From positions 1-51,548 of the forward strand of contig NZ_QSPK01000003.1 in the NCBI RefSeq assembly GCF_003436425.1: a DNA stretch of 51,548 bases, in the 5' to 3' direction. Below are positions 32,226 to 39,412 of this stretch, piece by piece (within the stretch, counting starts at the first letter, position 1; each line of letters opens with the position of its first letter). This DNA is from Eubacterium sp. TM05-53 (GTDB taxonomy: Bacteria; Bacillota_I; Bacilli_A; Erysipelotrichales; Erysipelotrichaceae). The position numbers and the translations under genes were made by a program. The notes beneath the pieces are model-generated. The model had not been told where the DNA came from, made no database searches, and saw only the letters and a program-made list of their open reading frames with translations.

Positions 32226-32463
32226 TCTATCAGCTCCTTTCGTCTTATAAAAAAATCGCTATAAAGCGATTTTAAGCGTTGTTTTTACTTGTACCCCACA
32301 ATTACTCAACTTTATGCCTAATTCGGTTTTTAAAGGGGTTTTTGTGCGAATTAAAAGGTAATGCGCTCTTTACGAACATTAGGGTATGCTTCGCCATCCC
32401 AGATATTTTATTTTCTAGGATAGTTCCTGCTATTTAACCACCAATTTCCACGTACAGGACGAA
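32226..32463 (-). promoter_or_regulatory. Structured leader before terL, possible antitermination site
   Basis: This 238-bp gap holds no convincing ORF. It contains a 7-bp inverted repeat (TAATTCG 32319-32325 with CGAATTA 32347-32353) and then a terminator (32249-32273). It lies directly downstream of the LoaP-like gene. A NusG paralogue beside a leader terminator suggests a processive antitermination element, but the exact RNA recognised is not identified. Confidence 0.5.
32249..32273 (-). terminator. Intrinsic terminator ahead of the packaging and morphogenesis operon
   Basis: AAAATCGCT-TTAT-AGCGATTTT on the minus strand followed by a T run. It lies upstream of terL and would stop transcription of the whole head-tail block unless overridden. 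Confidence 0.85.
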
Positions 32464-32979
32464 TCAACCGTTTGTTTCTGTTGGCTTTGTAGTGTCAATC
32501 ACATTCAAACTCAACGTGATTTCTTTAATTTCATTACATACAGTAATTTCAAATGTTGCTTTTCTTTGTCTTTTATTAAAGCTTTTTATTCTGCTTTTAA
32601 ATTTTAAAAGGATACCTTTTAAAATGATGACATTTCCATTTTCATCTATCGTTACTTCAGTCGGCTCTAATGGATGTCCATCGTTGTTTAAAATTTTTAC
32701 CCACTCTTCTTCTAGGAAAGTAAGAGAGGAGGGGGAACTTTTGTTCCCCAAGAAACGTTGCACACCATTAATACCTTTTATCTTGTAGAAGTCTTCTGCT
32801 TTGAAGTCGGTCTCTACAAAAACATAGTTAGGGAATAATATGTATTCTCTTTGAATCCAAGCGCCTCCTGAACGAATCAAGCGACTTTCTCTTGGAACAA
32901 GGGATTGATACCCAGCTGACTCCAATTGCTTCTGTATTTGAAGTTCTTGGCTTCCTTTTACTTGTATCACGTACCACAT
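32464..32979 (-). CDS. LoaP-like NusG paralogue (transcription antiterminator)
   Basis: A 171-residue protein with the NusG N-terminal domain (MWYVIQVKGSQELQIQKQLE, REYILFPNYVFVETDF, IKGINGVQRFLG, about 1-85) and a C-terminal KOW-like domain with VIILKGILLKFKSRIKSFNKRQRKA. Specialised paralogues of this type, such as LoaP, bind RNA polymerase and a leader RNA hairpin and let it read through terminators. Lying between small and large terminase genes, followed by a terminator, it probably permits late gene expression. Confidence 0.85.
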   Translation of the reverse strand: MWYVIQVKGSQELQIQKQLESAGYQSLVPRESRLIRSGGAWIQREYILFPNYVFVETDFKAEDFYKIKGINGVQRFLGNKSSPSSLTFLEEEWVKILNNDGHPLEPTEVTIDENGNVIILKGILLKFKSRIKSFNKRQRKATFEITVCNEIKEITLSLNVIDTTKPTETNG

Positions 32980-32981
32980 AT

Positions 32982-33530
32982 CTATCCCTCCATTTCTTCT
33001 GTTTTCTTTGCATTTAAATATTTGACAAGTTCCTTGTATAGCTCAGGTTTTTCCTTCGCCATAGAAGAGAACAATAATGTTTTAAATTCTTCAATCGCTG
33101 CATCCTTAACATCTTGGTTTTGGATTTCAACTCTTTTCTTATACGCAGTCGCACGAATAAGAGCATTAGACTCCTTCATCAGTTTCGCTAGATCTACTTC
33201 ATCCCAGTCTTCTTCTTTCGTGCTTGCTAGGCGATTAAACACGTTGCCTGATGTGATACGGATAATCGCTTCTGCCATATCTAGATCAGGATTACGATCC
33301 AATTCTTCTTTTACCAGTTTGAAATTCTGATGCGTCATCTTCAACGCTTCCATATTGGCATTGAATGAACGAGCATATCTACACACACTGGCTACTGATA
33401 CCGATTGTTCATTTTCTTTTAGGAACTCTACGATTTCCGTATAAGTTGCATCGGACTGAAGCATAGTTTCAACTACAGATTTAAGATCTTCAGGCAAGTT
33501 GTCAATCTTACTGTGTTTTCGATTAGCCAT
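32982..33530 (-). CDS. DUF3486 protein, Mu gp27-like small terminase
   Basis: A 182-residue helical protein matching DUF3486: KIDNLPEDLKSVVETMLQSDATYTEI, SVASVCRYARSF, and MAEAIIRITSGNVF. Mu gp27 and relatives lie before the large terminase and are thought to be the DNA-recognising small subunit. The gene order here is the same apart from the inserted NusG paralogue. Confidence 0.85.
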   Translation of the reverse strand: MANRKHSKIDNLPEDLKSVVETMLQSDATYTEIVEFLKENEQSVSVASVCRYARSFNANMEALKMTHQNFKLVKEELDRNPDLDMAEAIIRITSGNVFNRLASTKEEDWDEVDLAKLMKESNALIRATAYKKRVEIQNQDVKDAAIEEFKTLLFSSMAKEKPELYKELVKYLNAKKTEEMEG

Positions 33531-33534
33531 AGGC

Positions 33535-33876
33535 TTATACCTCGACCATATCGTCTACAATGTTTCTTGCTAAAAGTCTTATTCCTTTGCTAGTAAGCTT
33601 AGCTTCAAGGTTTCTGTAGTTGACATCCTGAGATAGCTCCAATACTTCATTTTTTGTAGCGATATCTCTTAAACGAATATATTTTTCTTCAGTTAGATAG
33701 TTGATACAGTCTAAAAATTCCCATTTTTCAACTCCATCCATTTCTAACACTGTTTCAACGCTTTTAAGTTCGTTGTACTTATATCTAAGAACGTTAATCG
33801 TTCTTAATACACGACCATTGTTGCTGATAAAGTTTGCAGCTTCTAGTCGCTTTTTTAACATTTCTTTATCTGCCAT
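33535..33876 (-). CDS. Mu-type late-operon hypothetical protein
   Basis: A 113-residue helical protein with a winged-helix-like feel (EFLDCINYLTEEKYIRLRDI, EAKLTSKGIRLLARNIVDDM). The last segment resembles the terminal helix of small winged-helix domains common in Mu-like phages in this position. It may bind DNA, but no specific role is known. Confidence 0.6.
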   Translation of the reverse strand: MADKEMLKKRLEAANFISNNGRVLRTINVLRYKYNELKSVETVLEMDGVEKWEFLDCINYLTEEKYIRLRDIATKNEVLELSQDVNYRNLEAKLTSKGIRLLARNIVDDMVEV

Positions 33877-33878
33877 TT

Positions 33879-34235
33879 CTATCCCCTCTCTTTCAACAGT
33901 AATTTATAGATTTCATCTAGTTTAGTTTCTGTTTTTCGTTGCTCACGAATAAAGTCTTCTTTTGTTAAAAACTGCTTCTGTGCTTCTTTTAAATCGTTTC
34001 TGAATTCTTTGACCACTTCTTTGAATTCAGTTTTAGGCGTGTAGTCAGTTTTGATATCTTGAATATCTTTCTTGATTTCTTTAATAATCTTTTCATGAGC
34101 AATTTCGGTAATATAATCTTTTTCGATTTGTTGAACTTTATGATCTGTTTTATCAATCTTGTCCATAGTCTTTTTTAAAAAGTAAGTGATAACCGTAATG
34201 ACTGTACCAATTGCCAATTCTAAAAAATATTCCAT
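33879..34235 (-). CDS. Membrane-anchored coiled-coil phage protein
   Basis: A 118-residue protein with one N-terminal membrane helix (YFLELAIGTVITVITYFLKK, about 3-22) followed by long helices (about 25-115). It resembles DUF2730-type proteins that begin the late region of Mu relatives. The start at 34235 follows GGAGGTATAGAA. It is the first gene after the Mor terminator and probably the first late gene. Confidence 0.65.
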   Translation of the reverse strand: MEYFLELAIGTVITVITYFLKKTMDKIDKTDHKVQQIEKDYITEIAHEKIIKEIKKDIQDIKTDYTPKTEFKEVVKEFRNDLKEAQKQFLTKEDFIREQRKTETKLDEIYKLLLKERG

Positions 34236-34285
34236 TTCTATACCTCCTTGCTCGTTATTACAAGGCAAATTTTAGATAAAAAAAA

Positions 34286-34336
34286 GAAAGTGGTAAAATA
34301 AACTACTTTATAGTTAAACTTTACTACTTTCTTTAA
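34286..34336 (-). terminator. Terminator between mor and late genes
   Basis: Minus-strand AAAGAAAGTAGTAAAG and TTTTACCACTTTCTTT form a long stem with a loop of about 20 bases and a T run. It ends the early/middle transcript, so late genes need a new promoter, as expected for Mor-type activation. Confidence 0.75.
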
Positions 34337-34341
34337 CTTTT

Positions 34342-34671
34342 CTATAAATCAAACAATGTGACTTGTCCTTCGTATGGATCAGTTTTTTTGTTTTTAAACA
34401 AATCACCGATGATTGTTCGTATCTGTATCTCTGATAAGCCATACTTCAAGGCAAGTGCTTTGATATCCCCATTTTTCTCATATTCAATGCGTATCTTTTC
34501 ATTGCGCTTTCTTCGCTCTATTTCACTGAACTTAGGAATGTAGATGCTTGTTCCTGCATAATAGTAAATCAAACGCTTATAGGCTTCTAAACCAATGACT
34601 TCAACGACCTGTAACTGTTCTTCATTTAAATCATCCAACGTTACATCTGCACTTTCAATTAACTCATCCAT
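34342..34671 (-). CDS. mor: Mor-family transcription activator
   Basis: The 109-residue protein contains the Mor/C domain: GLEAYKRLIYYYAGTSIYIPKFSEI (about 27-51), RRKRNEKIRIEYEKNGDIKA and LALKYGLSEIQIRTII, the helix-turn-helix. In Mu, Mor activates the middle promoter and the related C protein activates late promoters. Here the single Mor protein likely turns on the structural operon starting just downstream. It overlaps GemA's end. Confidence 0.9.
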   Translation of the reverse strand: MDELIESADVTLDDLNEEQLQVVEVIGLEAYKRLIYYYAGTSIYIPKFSEIERRKRNEKIRIEYEKNGDIKALALKYGLSEIQIRTIIGDLFKNKKTDPYEGQVTLFDL

Positions 34672-35108
34672 TTTCTTTCAGCTGTCCTAACGTAGTTTTT
34701 CAAAATTTCAATCAGTTTGTTTCCATCATCTCTTGAAAGGCGATTAAATATGCGTTGTGGGGTTGATCTTACTTGGAACTGTCTTTCTATAATACCTGCC
34801 AATCTTTCGCCTACAGGAGCAGTATTTGGCTCTCTATCCAAAGATTGAAGCTCATACATGAGTGACCAGCATTTCTTCTTTTGTCCTGCAGTCATGACTT
34901 CATCAATCTTATTATTCTGTTGTTTTTCCAAGTAGGCGATGATTTCATTGGCTTCACGATACGTTAGTTCCTTAGTTGAATATTTACATGTTTGACTAAA
35001 AATAATCATATGCAAGATGTCATTATCTTTATCTTGGCGATCAACATATCCTAATGCACTTGCAATAGCATATATTTTTTTGGTCTGCCATCTCTCAACA
35101 GTTTTCAT
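34659..35108 (-). CDS. gemA: GemA-like regulatory protein (Mu gp16)
   Basis: A 149-residue protein matching the DUF1018/GemA pattern: TKKIYAIASALGYVDRQDKDNDILHMIIF, LTYREANEIIAYLEKQ, MTAGQKKKCWSLMYELQSL and a C-terminal RIFNRLSRDDGNKLIEILKN. In Mu GemA modulates host gene expression and supercoiling. The neighbour is Mor, as in Mu. Confidence 0.85.
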   Translation of the reverse strand: MKTVERWQTKKIYAIASALGYVDRQDKDNDILHMIIFSQTCKYSTKELTYREANEIIAYLEKQQNNKIDEVMTAGQKKKCWSLMYELQSLDREPNTAPVGERLAGIIERQFQVRSTPQRIFNRLSRDDGNKLIEILKNYVRTAERKWMS

Positions 35109-35125
35109 AAGATTGCTCCTTTCTA

Positions 35126-35758
35126 TTATTCCGCTTCTAGCGTTACCTTGATTGAATCTTCGACAATCAATGAACTCTTGATTTTAGCTACTGCCTCTTC
35201 AACAGTTCCATCAAATCCTGAAGCTTCAATAATTCTCAAGATATTTTGATAAGCCATAACATCCTGTACAAGGAATGCATTATCACTTGCTTCTTTTTCA
35301 CTAAGGTCGGTGTACTTCAAGATGTTCTTTTGGTCTTGCTTGTATTTGCCTTTTAAACGTTTCATAAGAAGCGTTTGTTTCTTTTGGTCAGGAGTCATAT
35401 GAGCGACAACATTAGATAATGTATCTTCAATATAATCTCCCTTAAACATATTCGCCAACATTGTTTTGGCAACATCGGTCAATGAGAGTTTTGTTTCTTC
35501 CTTGATGAAATCAGGAACGGTCTTTCCTAAAACCTCTTTGATAACTACCCATGAAATTGGTTTGACTGTTGCTGCATTTTGTACGATGACTTTAGCACCA
35601 CTACTTCCATAGATTTCTACAGTTTTTAGTTTCGTGTCCTGTAAATCCTTTTCAGCGTATTCTTCAAAGTCAGCTTTTAGATTATCCATTTCATTTTTAA
35701 TGCCTGCTAGTTGTGCATCTAGTTCAGCGTAGCGATCAACTTTCTCTCTAATTTCCAT
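35126..35758 (-). CDS. Early phage protein with N-terminal coiled coil, possible Gam analogue
   Basis: A 210-residue protein: a coiled coil (EIREKVDRYAELDAQLAGIK, about 2-37), a short beta segment (TVEIYGSSGAKVIVQNAATV) and a long helical C-terminal half. Mu Gam, which protects linear DNA ends from nucleases, has a similar start (coiled coil, then beta strands) and location, but sequence similarity is too weak to claim it. The start at 35758 follows GGAGGTGGCGAAC. Confidence 0.55.
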   Translation of the reverse strand: MEIREKVDRYAELDAQLAGIKNEMDNLKADFEEYAEKDLQDTKLKTVEIYGSSGAKVIVQNAATVKPISWVVIKEVLGKTVPDFIKEETKLSLTDVAKTMLANMFKGDYIEDTLSNVVAHMTPDQKKQTLLMKRLKGKYKQDQKNILKYTDLSEKEASDNAFLVQDVMAYQNILRIIEASGFDGTVEEAVAKIKSSLIVEDSIKVTLEAE

Positions 35759-36005
35759 GTTCGCCACCTCCAGTGAACTTACTAGCACATGTCGTGCATA
35801 GTTCCACGCCATTAAACACTTTTACATGGTCAGCAGTTCCACAACACATGCATGTAGGGATATGCTTTTTGATGAGAAGGCTATTGTCTTCCGTTTGAAC
35901 GATTTCTACTGCTGCACCTTTTGGAATGTTCATCTGATGTCTCACCTGTGCAGGAATCGTTATTCCACCAGTTCTAGAAATCTTTTTATAAAGTTTGTTT
36001 TCCAT
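35748..36005 (-). CDS. AbrB/SpoVT-type regulator with zinc ribbon
   Basis: An 85-residue protein. The N-terminal swapped-hairpin AbrB domain (KISRTGGITIPAQVRHQMNI, PKGAAVEIVQTEDNSLLI, about 7-49) binds DNA. The tail CMCCGTADHVKVFNGVELCTTC has two CxxC pairs and should bind zinc. Start 36005 follows AGGAGGAAAAACAG. It may regulate early phage genes or replication. It is one of two prophage proteins with an appended zinc ribbon. Confidence 0.78.
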   Translation of the reverse strand: MENKLYKKISRTGGITIPAQVRHQMNIPKGAAVEIVQTEDNSLLIKKHIPTCMCCGTADHVKVFNGVELCTTCASKFTGGGEHGN

Positions 36006-36034
36006 CTGTTTTTCCTCCTTTGCTTTTGTATGCT

Positions 36035-36102
36035 CCACTCTGCATTATCCGAGGGCTTGTGACCTCCGTTGGCTGCATTAGAGCAATGGGTTATTTATCC
36101 CC
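36035..36102 (-). repeat. Three-copy intergenic element, copy C
   Basis: Minus-strand core TAATGCAGCC...CGGAGGTCACAAGCCCTCG...ATAATGCAGAGTG is about 45 nt and nearly identical to copies at 38043-38112 and 41341-41417. Upstream, GGG-ATAAATAA-CCC can form a hairpin whose loop contains the stop codon of the preceding gene. The core's ATGCAG begins a short reading frame (MQPTEVTSPRIMQS) that overlaps the next gene. Confidence 0.8.
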
Positions 36103-36258
36103 AGTGCATTTTTTGTATTCATCTTCTGTAATCGGATAGGCTTCTTTAACATACAAAGAAAAGCAAGCCATAAACTCTTCTACTGTTAGCTCTTCATCAA
36201 CCTTGGCAAATCGCTTTTCACCATTCAGCTTCTTGATTACAAAATACTGTGATTTCAT
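36091..36258 (-). CDS. Small phage protein
   Basis: A 55-residue soluble protein (MKSQYFVIKKLNGEKRFAK, VDEELTVEEFMACFSLYVK) with a good AGGAGG site before its ATG. It overlaps the transglycosylase's end and stops at the hairpin of the intergenic element. No family recognised. Confidence 0.65.
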   Translation of the reverse strand: MKSQYFVIKKLNGEKRFAKVDEELTVEEFMACFSLYVKEAYPITEDEYKKCTGDK

Positions 36259-36823
36259 ATTGATTACCTCCTATCAATTCTTTTGCTTTTAATACCTTCT
36301 TAGAGTAGTTTGTTTCATAAATGCCTTCTTTCCATAACCTTTGAGCGCCTGTAACACCCATGTTATAAGCCATAAGCATTTGATGTTCACTTTCGCACCA
36401 TTTCAGCTTGCTTAATAAATAGATGCCAGCCTTAGCGCCTTGGTGTGGATCAAGCATATTTGTTAGTCCAAGTGCTCTTTCTACCTCTTCAAAATTGATT
36501 TTATTGACTTGCATAAGTCCGAAGTCATCTGTACTAGATATAACTTCTGAATTGAAATCACTTTCTACCTTCATAATCGCAAGTACTAATTCCATATCTA
36601 ATCCTGCATTTATGCACTCTTCTCTAATATAATCTTGAAGCCCTATATCAAGAGGGACATCGTAATATGTCCTGACCTCTGTTTTTAACTCATTAGCTTT
36701 GGTTTCGATAGTTTCTGTTTCGGTTGCTGTTAGTTTATTCACTGGAGCGATTGTCAAGGCATATACCTTATTCGTTACCATGATAGTGAGCATTAGCGAA
36801 ACAATCAGAAGCGATCTTTTCAT
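36218..36823 (-). CDS. Secreted lytic transglycosylase (SLT/goose-lysozyme fold)
   Basis: A 201-residue protein: a signal peptide (MKRSLLIVSLMLTIMVTNKV) and an SLT catalytic domain with the catalytic Glu in AIMKVESDFNSEV (about 105-117), FGLMQVNK, LDPHQGAKAGIYLLSKL and AYNMGVTGAQRL. The start at 36823 follows AGGAGGATGGAACA. Unlike the late endolysin this gene is in the early block, so it may loosen the wall for early steps or aid superinfection exclusion rather than lysis. Confidence 0.85.
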   Translation of the reverse strand: MKRSLLIVSLMLTIMVTNKVYALTIAPVNKLTATETETIETKANELKTEVRTYYDVPLDIGLQDYIREECINAGLDMELVLAIMKVESDFNSEVISSTDDFGLMQVNKINFEEVERALGLTNMLDPHQGAKAGIYLLSKLKWCESEHQMLMAYNMGVTGAQRLWKEGIYETNYSKKVLKAKELIGGNQYEITVFCNQEAEW

Positions 36824-36966
36824 TGTTCCATCCTCCTGCATTTGTTCATTTCTTTTTGAAGTCTTCTTTTGTACTTCAACAGGTCTCTTTTTCTCATTGG
36901 CGAAGAAGTGTTTTTTAAATCCTCTTCGCATTTTTTAAGTTTGTTTAAAACCTCTTTTTTATCCAT
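36820..36966 (-). CDS. Small basic helical phage protein
   Basis: A 48-residue protein (MDKKEVLNKLKKCEEDLKNT, RKRDLLKYKRRLQKEMNKC) that overlaps the following ATG by four bases (ATGA). Likely one or two helices. The overlap supports translation. No function can be assigned. Confidence 0.55.
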   Translation of the reverse strand: MDKKEVLNKLKKCEEDLKNTSSPMRKRDLLKYKRRLQKEMNKCRRMEQ

Positions 36967-36967
36967 G

Positions 36968-37186
36968 TTAAACTCCTATTCCATTGTCACTTTCTCTTAT
37001 TTTTTCTAAATCTTGATACATAAGAAGCATGCTTAAGTAAGCGATTGAGCCAAGTAAGGTTGATGTAAGGACTTTGGGCTTTGACTTGAGATATTGCATT
37101 TGTGTATTGAAATGTATGTTGTTCTCGTATAAGTGCTTGTATCTTGGATTTTTAGTTACTTTTTCAAAGAATTCTTGTCCAGTCAT
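36968..37186 (-). CDS. Small membrane protein
   Basis: A 72-residue protein starting MTGQEFFEKVTKNPRYKHLY, with a C-terminal hydrophobic helix (TSTLLGSIAYLSMLLMYQ). The ATG at 37186 overlaps the end of the preceding gene and has a weak ribosome site; a longer frame reaches 37246. Function unknown. Confidence 0.5.
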   Translation of the reverse strand: MTGQEFFEKVTKNPRYKHLYENNIHFNTQMQYLKSKPKVLTSTLLGSIAYLSMLLMYQDLEKIRESDNGIGV

Positions 37187-37187
37187 A

Positions 37188-37370
37188 CTATTTTTTTTCA
37201 GTTCTAGCTTCCAGCATTGCCTGAAGCTCTCTTTTTTCCTTTTCATACTCGTGTACTAAACTCCAATCACAAGCATCCCATCGGTCTTTCATGTCGATAT
37301 AGAATAACTCTCTATCGATCCATTCAATTCTTATTTTGATTTGTTCGTTGGTCATGTTCTGATAGCCCAT
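37188..37370 (-). CDS. Small helical phage protein
   Basis: A 60-residue charged protein (MGYQNMTNEQIKIRIEWIDR, EYEKEKRELQAMLEARTE) predicted to form a helical hairpin. Start 37370 follows GAGGTGATAAAA. I recognise no family. Confidence 0.6.
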   Translation of the reverse strand: MGYQNMTNEQIKIRIEWIDRELFYIDMKDRWDACDWSLVHEYEKEKRELQAMLEARTEKK

Positions 37371-37380
37371 TTTTATCACC

Positions 37381-37752
37381 TCACAATTTCCATATAGGTT
37401 CAATAACTTCAGTAATCTGTTCAATAGTCATCCTATTACCGTTCTCTTGAAGTTTTTGATCCAACACCATCGCACATTTTTTAAGTTTTAAAATACCAAG
37501 ATCTTCTTTACTGATGTTTCCGTATCGACCTGAATTCGTCATCATTTCTAGGACAATGATAAATGTATTCAATTTCACATAGTCCCCTAAGCTGTAATCT
37601 TTCCATTCATCACAAACTTCTTGAGCGAACTTCTTTCTGTTTAGCCTAGGTTTATCAGGTGGAAGAATCCCATCTTCTTGTAAAATCTTTTTGATACGTT
37701 TTCTTTCTTCTTTTTCACGATTGGTCATGCGTTTATATTTCTTCGTTGCCAT
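37381..37752 (-). CDS. Hypothetical early phage protein
   Basis: A 123-residue basic protein (KRMTNREKEERKRIKKIL near the start; a helical remainder with KLNTFIIVLEMMTNSGRYGN). The basic N terminus suggests nucleic acid contact. It lies in the early block between small unknown genes with a good AGGAGG start site. Confidence 0.6.
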   Translation of the reverse strand: MATKKYKRMTNREKEERKRIKKILQEDGILPPDKPRLNRKKFAQEVCDEWKDYSLGDYVKLNTFIIVLEMMTNSGRYGNISKEDLGILKLKKCAMVLDQKLQENGNRMTIEQITEVIEPIWKL

Positions 37753-37761
37753 ATGTTCCTC

Positions 37762-38034
37762 CTACTTTAAGAACTGGTTTCCATATCTTCTTTTATCGTC
37801 ATGTTTTTTCAACTTGCATACTAATTCAAAAGTCGCTTGTATCTTTTCTACATTAAATGCATCTTCTTTCATTCGATAAACATACAGATATTGCCTGTCA
37901 TCTCGGATATAAACTGTTTGTGTTGCCAACTTTAACAATTCTTCGGCAAGATAAATATCACCAAACCAATGCAATGAGCCGACCGTAGTGATCACTCTAG
38001 GTTCAAAGTATAGAGAATCCCTTACTAATCTCAT
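37762..38034 (-). CDS. Hypothetical early phage protein
   Basis: A 90-residue protein (MRLVRDSLYFEPRVITTVGS, YIRDDRQYLYVYRMKEDAFN), mixed alpha/beta. The start at 38034 follows GAGGAGGTGAAGATA; the frame is open 19 codons further upstream through the repeat element, which could make a longer product beginning MQPTEVTSPR. I favour the short form because of the ribosome site. Confidence 0.6.
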   Translation of the reverse strand: MRLVRDSLYFEPRVITTVGSLHWFGDIYLAEELLKLATQTVYIRDDRQYLYVYRMKEDAFNVEKIQATFELVCKLKKHDDKRRYGNQFLK

Positions 38035-38042
38035 TATCTTCA

Positions 38043-38112
38043 CCTCCTCACTCTGCATTATTCGAGGGCTTGTGACCTCCGTTGGCTGCATTAAGGAGGA
38101 CTTTATTTGTCC
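38043..38112 (-). repeat. Three-copy intergenic element, copy B
   Basis: The same 45-nt core as copies A and C, with the ATGCAG-initiated frame continuing into the next gene. Upstream hairpin GGAC-AAATAAA-GTCC (38112-38098 on minus) has a stem sequence different from the others but the same AAATAA-containing loop. Confidence 0.85.
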
Positions 38113-38360
38113 TCAGTTTTTAATGTGTGTGTGCATTTACAATTTAGCGTTTGTTTTCCTTCTAAATAGGCTTTTTTAATTCTAATCTCTAGATCTTCAG
38201 CCATAATAGCTGCAGTTACAATCACAAGAATCAATAGAATAGATGCTAATAACAAACAGTCTTGTATGCTTAGCTTAGAAGTTACTTCACTAAGCAAAAT
38301 ACCTAAAATCACTCCGATTACAACGCTAATCAATGTCTTTTTAATTTTTCTCTTTCTCAC
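38103..38360 (-). CDS. Small two-helix membrane protein
   Basis: An 85-residue protein with two hydrophobic segments (TLISVVIGVILGILLSEV, about 9-26; DCLLLASILLILVIVTAAIM, about 34-53) and a charged C-terminal tail. It starts with GTG after GAGGAG. Function unknown; early phage membrane proteins often act in exclusion or signalling. Confidence 0.6.
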   Translation of the reverse strand: MRKRKIKKTLISVVIGVILGILLSEVTSKLSIQDCLLLASILLILVIVTAAIMAEDLEIRIKKAYLEGKQTLNCKCTHTLKTEDK

Positions 38361-38463
38361 TTTCGTTTCTCTCCTCTTTATTGTTTTTTATACTTACATA
38401 GATTGCATATACAACTATGGCAGTGCAGATGTTATGTCTTATTTCTATCAATGTATTTAGCAT
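38341..38463 (-). CDS. Very small ORF after mub
   Basis: A 40-residue ORF (MLNTLIEIRHNICTAIVVYA, then a Lys/Glu-rich tail) begins right after the MuB stop with GAGG upstream and overlaps the next gene. A short hydrophobic helix is possible. Support is limited to spacing and ribosome site. Confidence 0.45.
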   Translation of the reverse strand: MLNTLIEIRHNICTAIVVYAIYVSIKNNKEERNESEKEKN

Positions 38464-38464
38464 T

Positions 38465-39412
38465 TTAAATAACCTCTATTCCCAATGTTCTAGCCATGGC
38501 GAACAATCCATTTACTGAAACATCATCATTGTTAATGCTATTTTCATAAACATTGGTTGCTCCACGAATGCCCCATTTTGATTTACAAACACCTTTTAAG
38601 AAGTTTAATTCTTTATTCAAACCTTGTTGTTTTAATACTGGGAATAATTTTTCTACATCATCATCGGTAACATTGGATGTTGAATAGTATCGACTCATCT
38701 TAATTCTTGAGAATAACTGAGCGAATTGTGCTTCCTGTTTACCTTTCATCTTTGAATAGACCTCTGTATTTCCGATTAACACGATTCCAACACCCTTTGT
38801 TCCTGTAATTGAGTTTGGATCAGCAAGTGTTCGTATTTGTTCAAGTGCTGATAATTTCAAGTGTTGAGCTTCATCAATGATGATCACTCGGTTTGTTCCT
38901 TCCAATTTATCTCGGATGGCAAGCATCAACTCCATCTTGTTTCTGCTTTCAGGAATTTTAAGTGTCCTAGCTAGAAGTCTAAGCATATTGCCTAGAGTTC
39001 CAGCTACAGGACTCATTTCCATATAGATTGCTTGCGTTGGATTTTCTCTTACATACTTCTGTGCTGCTTTTGTTTTACCAATTCCTGCATCACCATGGGC
39101 GATGGCGATACCTCCGTTTAATTGAGCGTATCTAATCATCTTATAAATGTCTTCGCTAATAGAAATAGGAATGTAATCGTCCATCGGTTTATATGTTTGA
39201 ACCTTTTCTTTGATTTCCTCTTGTTCAGTAATAGTGTTTAAATATTCAACGATTTTAGCTTCTACTGCTGTTACATCACCCTTGTATTTACCACCTCTAT
39301 ATTGTGATAGAGCTGTCATACTCACGCCAATCAGTGGCGCAATCTTTGCTTGAGAAACACCAGCTTCTTTCATGTAGTTCTCAAGTCTTTCTTTAACTGC
39401 AACGTTAAGCAT
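38465..39412 (-). CDS. MuB-like AAA+ ATPase, transposition target selector
   Basis: A 315-residue protein with an N-terminal helix-turn-helix (SQAKIAPLIGVSMTALSQYR, about 20-39) and an AAA+ core: Walker A HGDAGIGKTK (106-115) and Walker B RVIIIDEAQH (175-184). MuB binds DNA as ATP-dependent filaments, delivers target DNA to the transpososome and gives target immunity. It overlaps the transposase gene by eight bases, so the pair is made together. Confidence 0.93.
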   Translation of the reverse strand: MLNVAVKERLENYMKEAGVSQAKIAPLIGVSMTALSQYRGGKYKGDVTAVEAKIVEYLNTITEQEEIKEKVQTYKPMDDYIPISISEDIYKMIRYAQLNGGIAIAHGDAGIGKTKAAQKYVRENPTQAIYMEMSPVAGTLGNMLRLLARTLKIPESRNKMELMLAIRDKLEGTNRVIIIDEAQHLKLSALEQIRTLADPNSITGTKGVGIVLIGNTEVYSKMKGKQEAQFAQLFSRIKMSRYYSTSNVTDDDVEKLFPVLKQQGLNKELNFLKGVCKSKWGIRGATNVYENSINNDDVSVNGLFAMARTLGIEVI

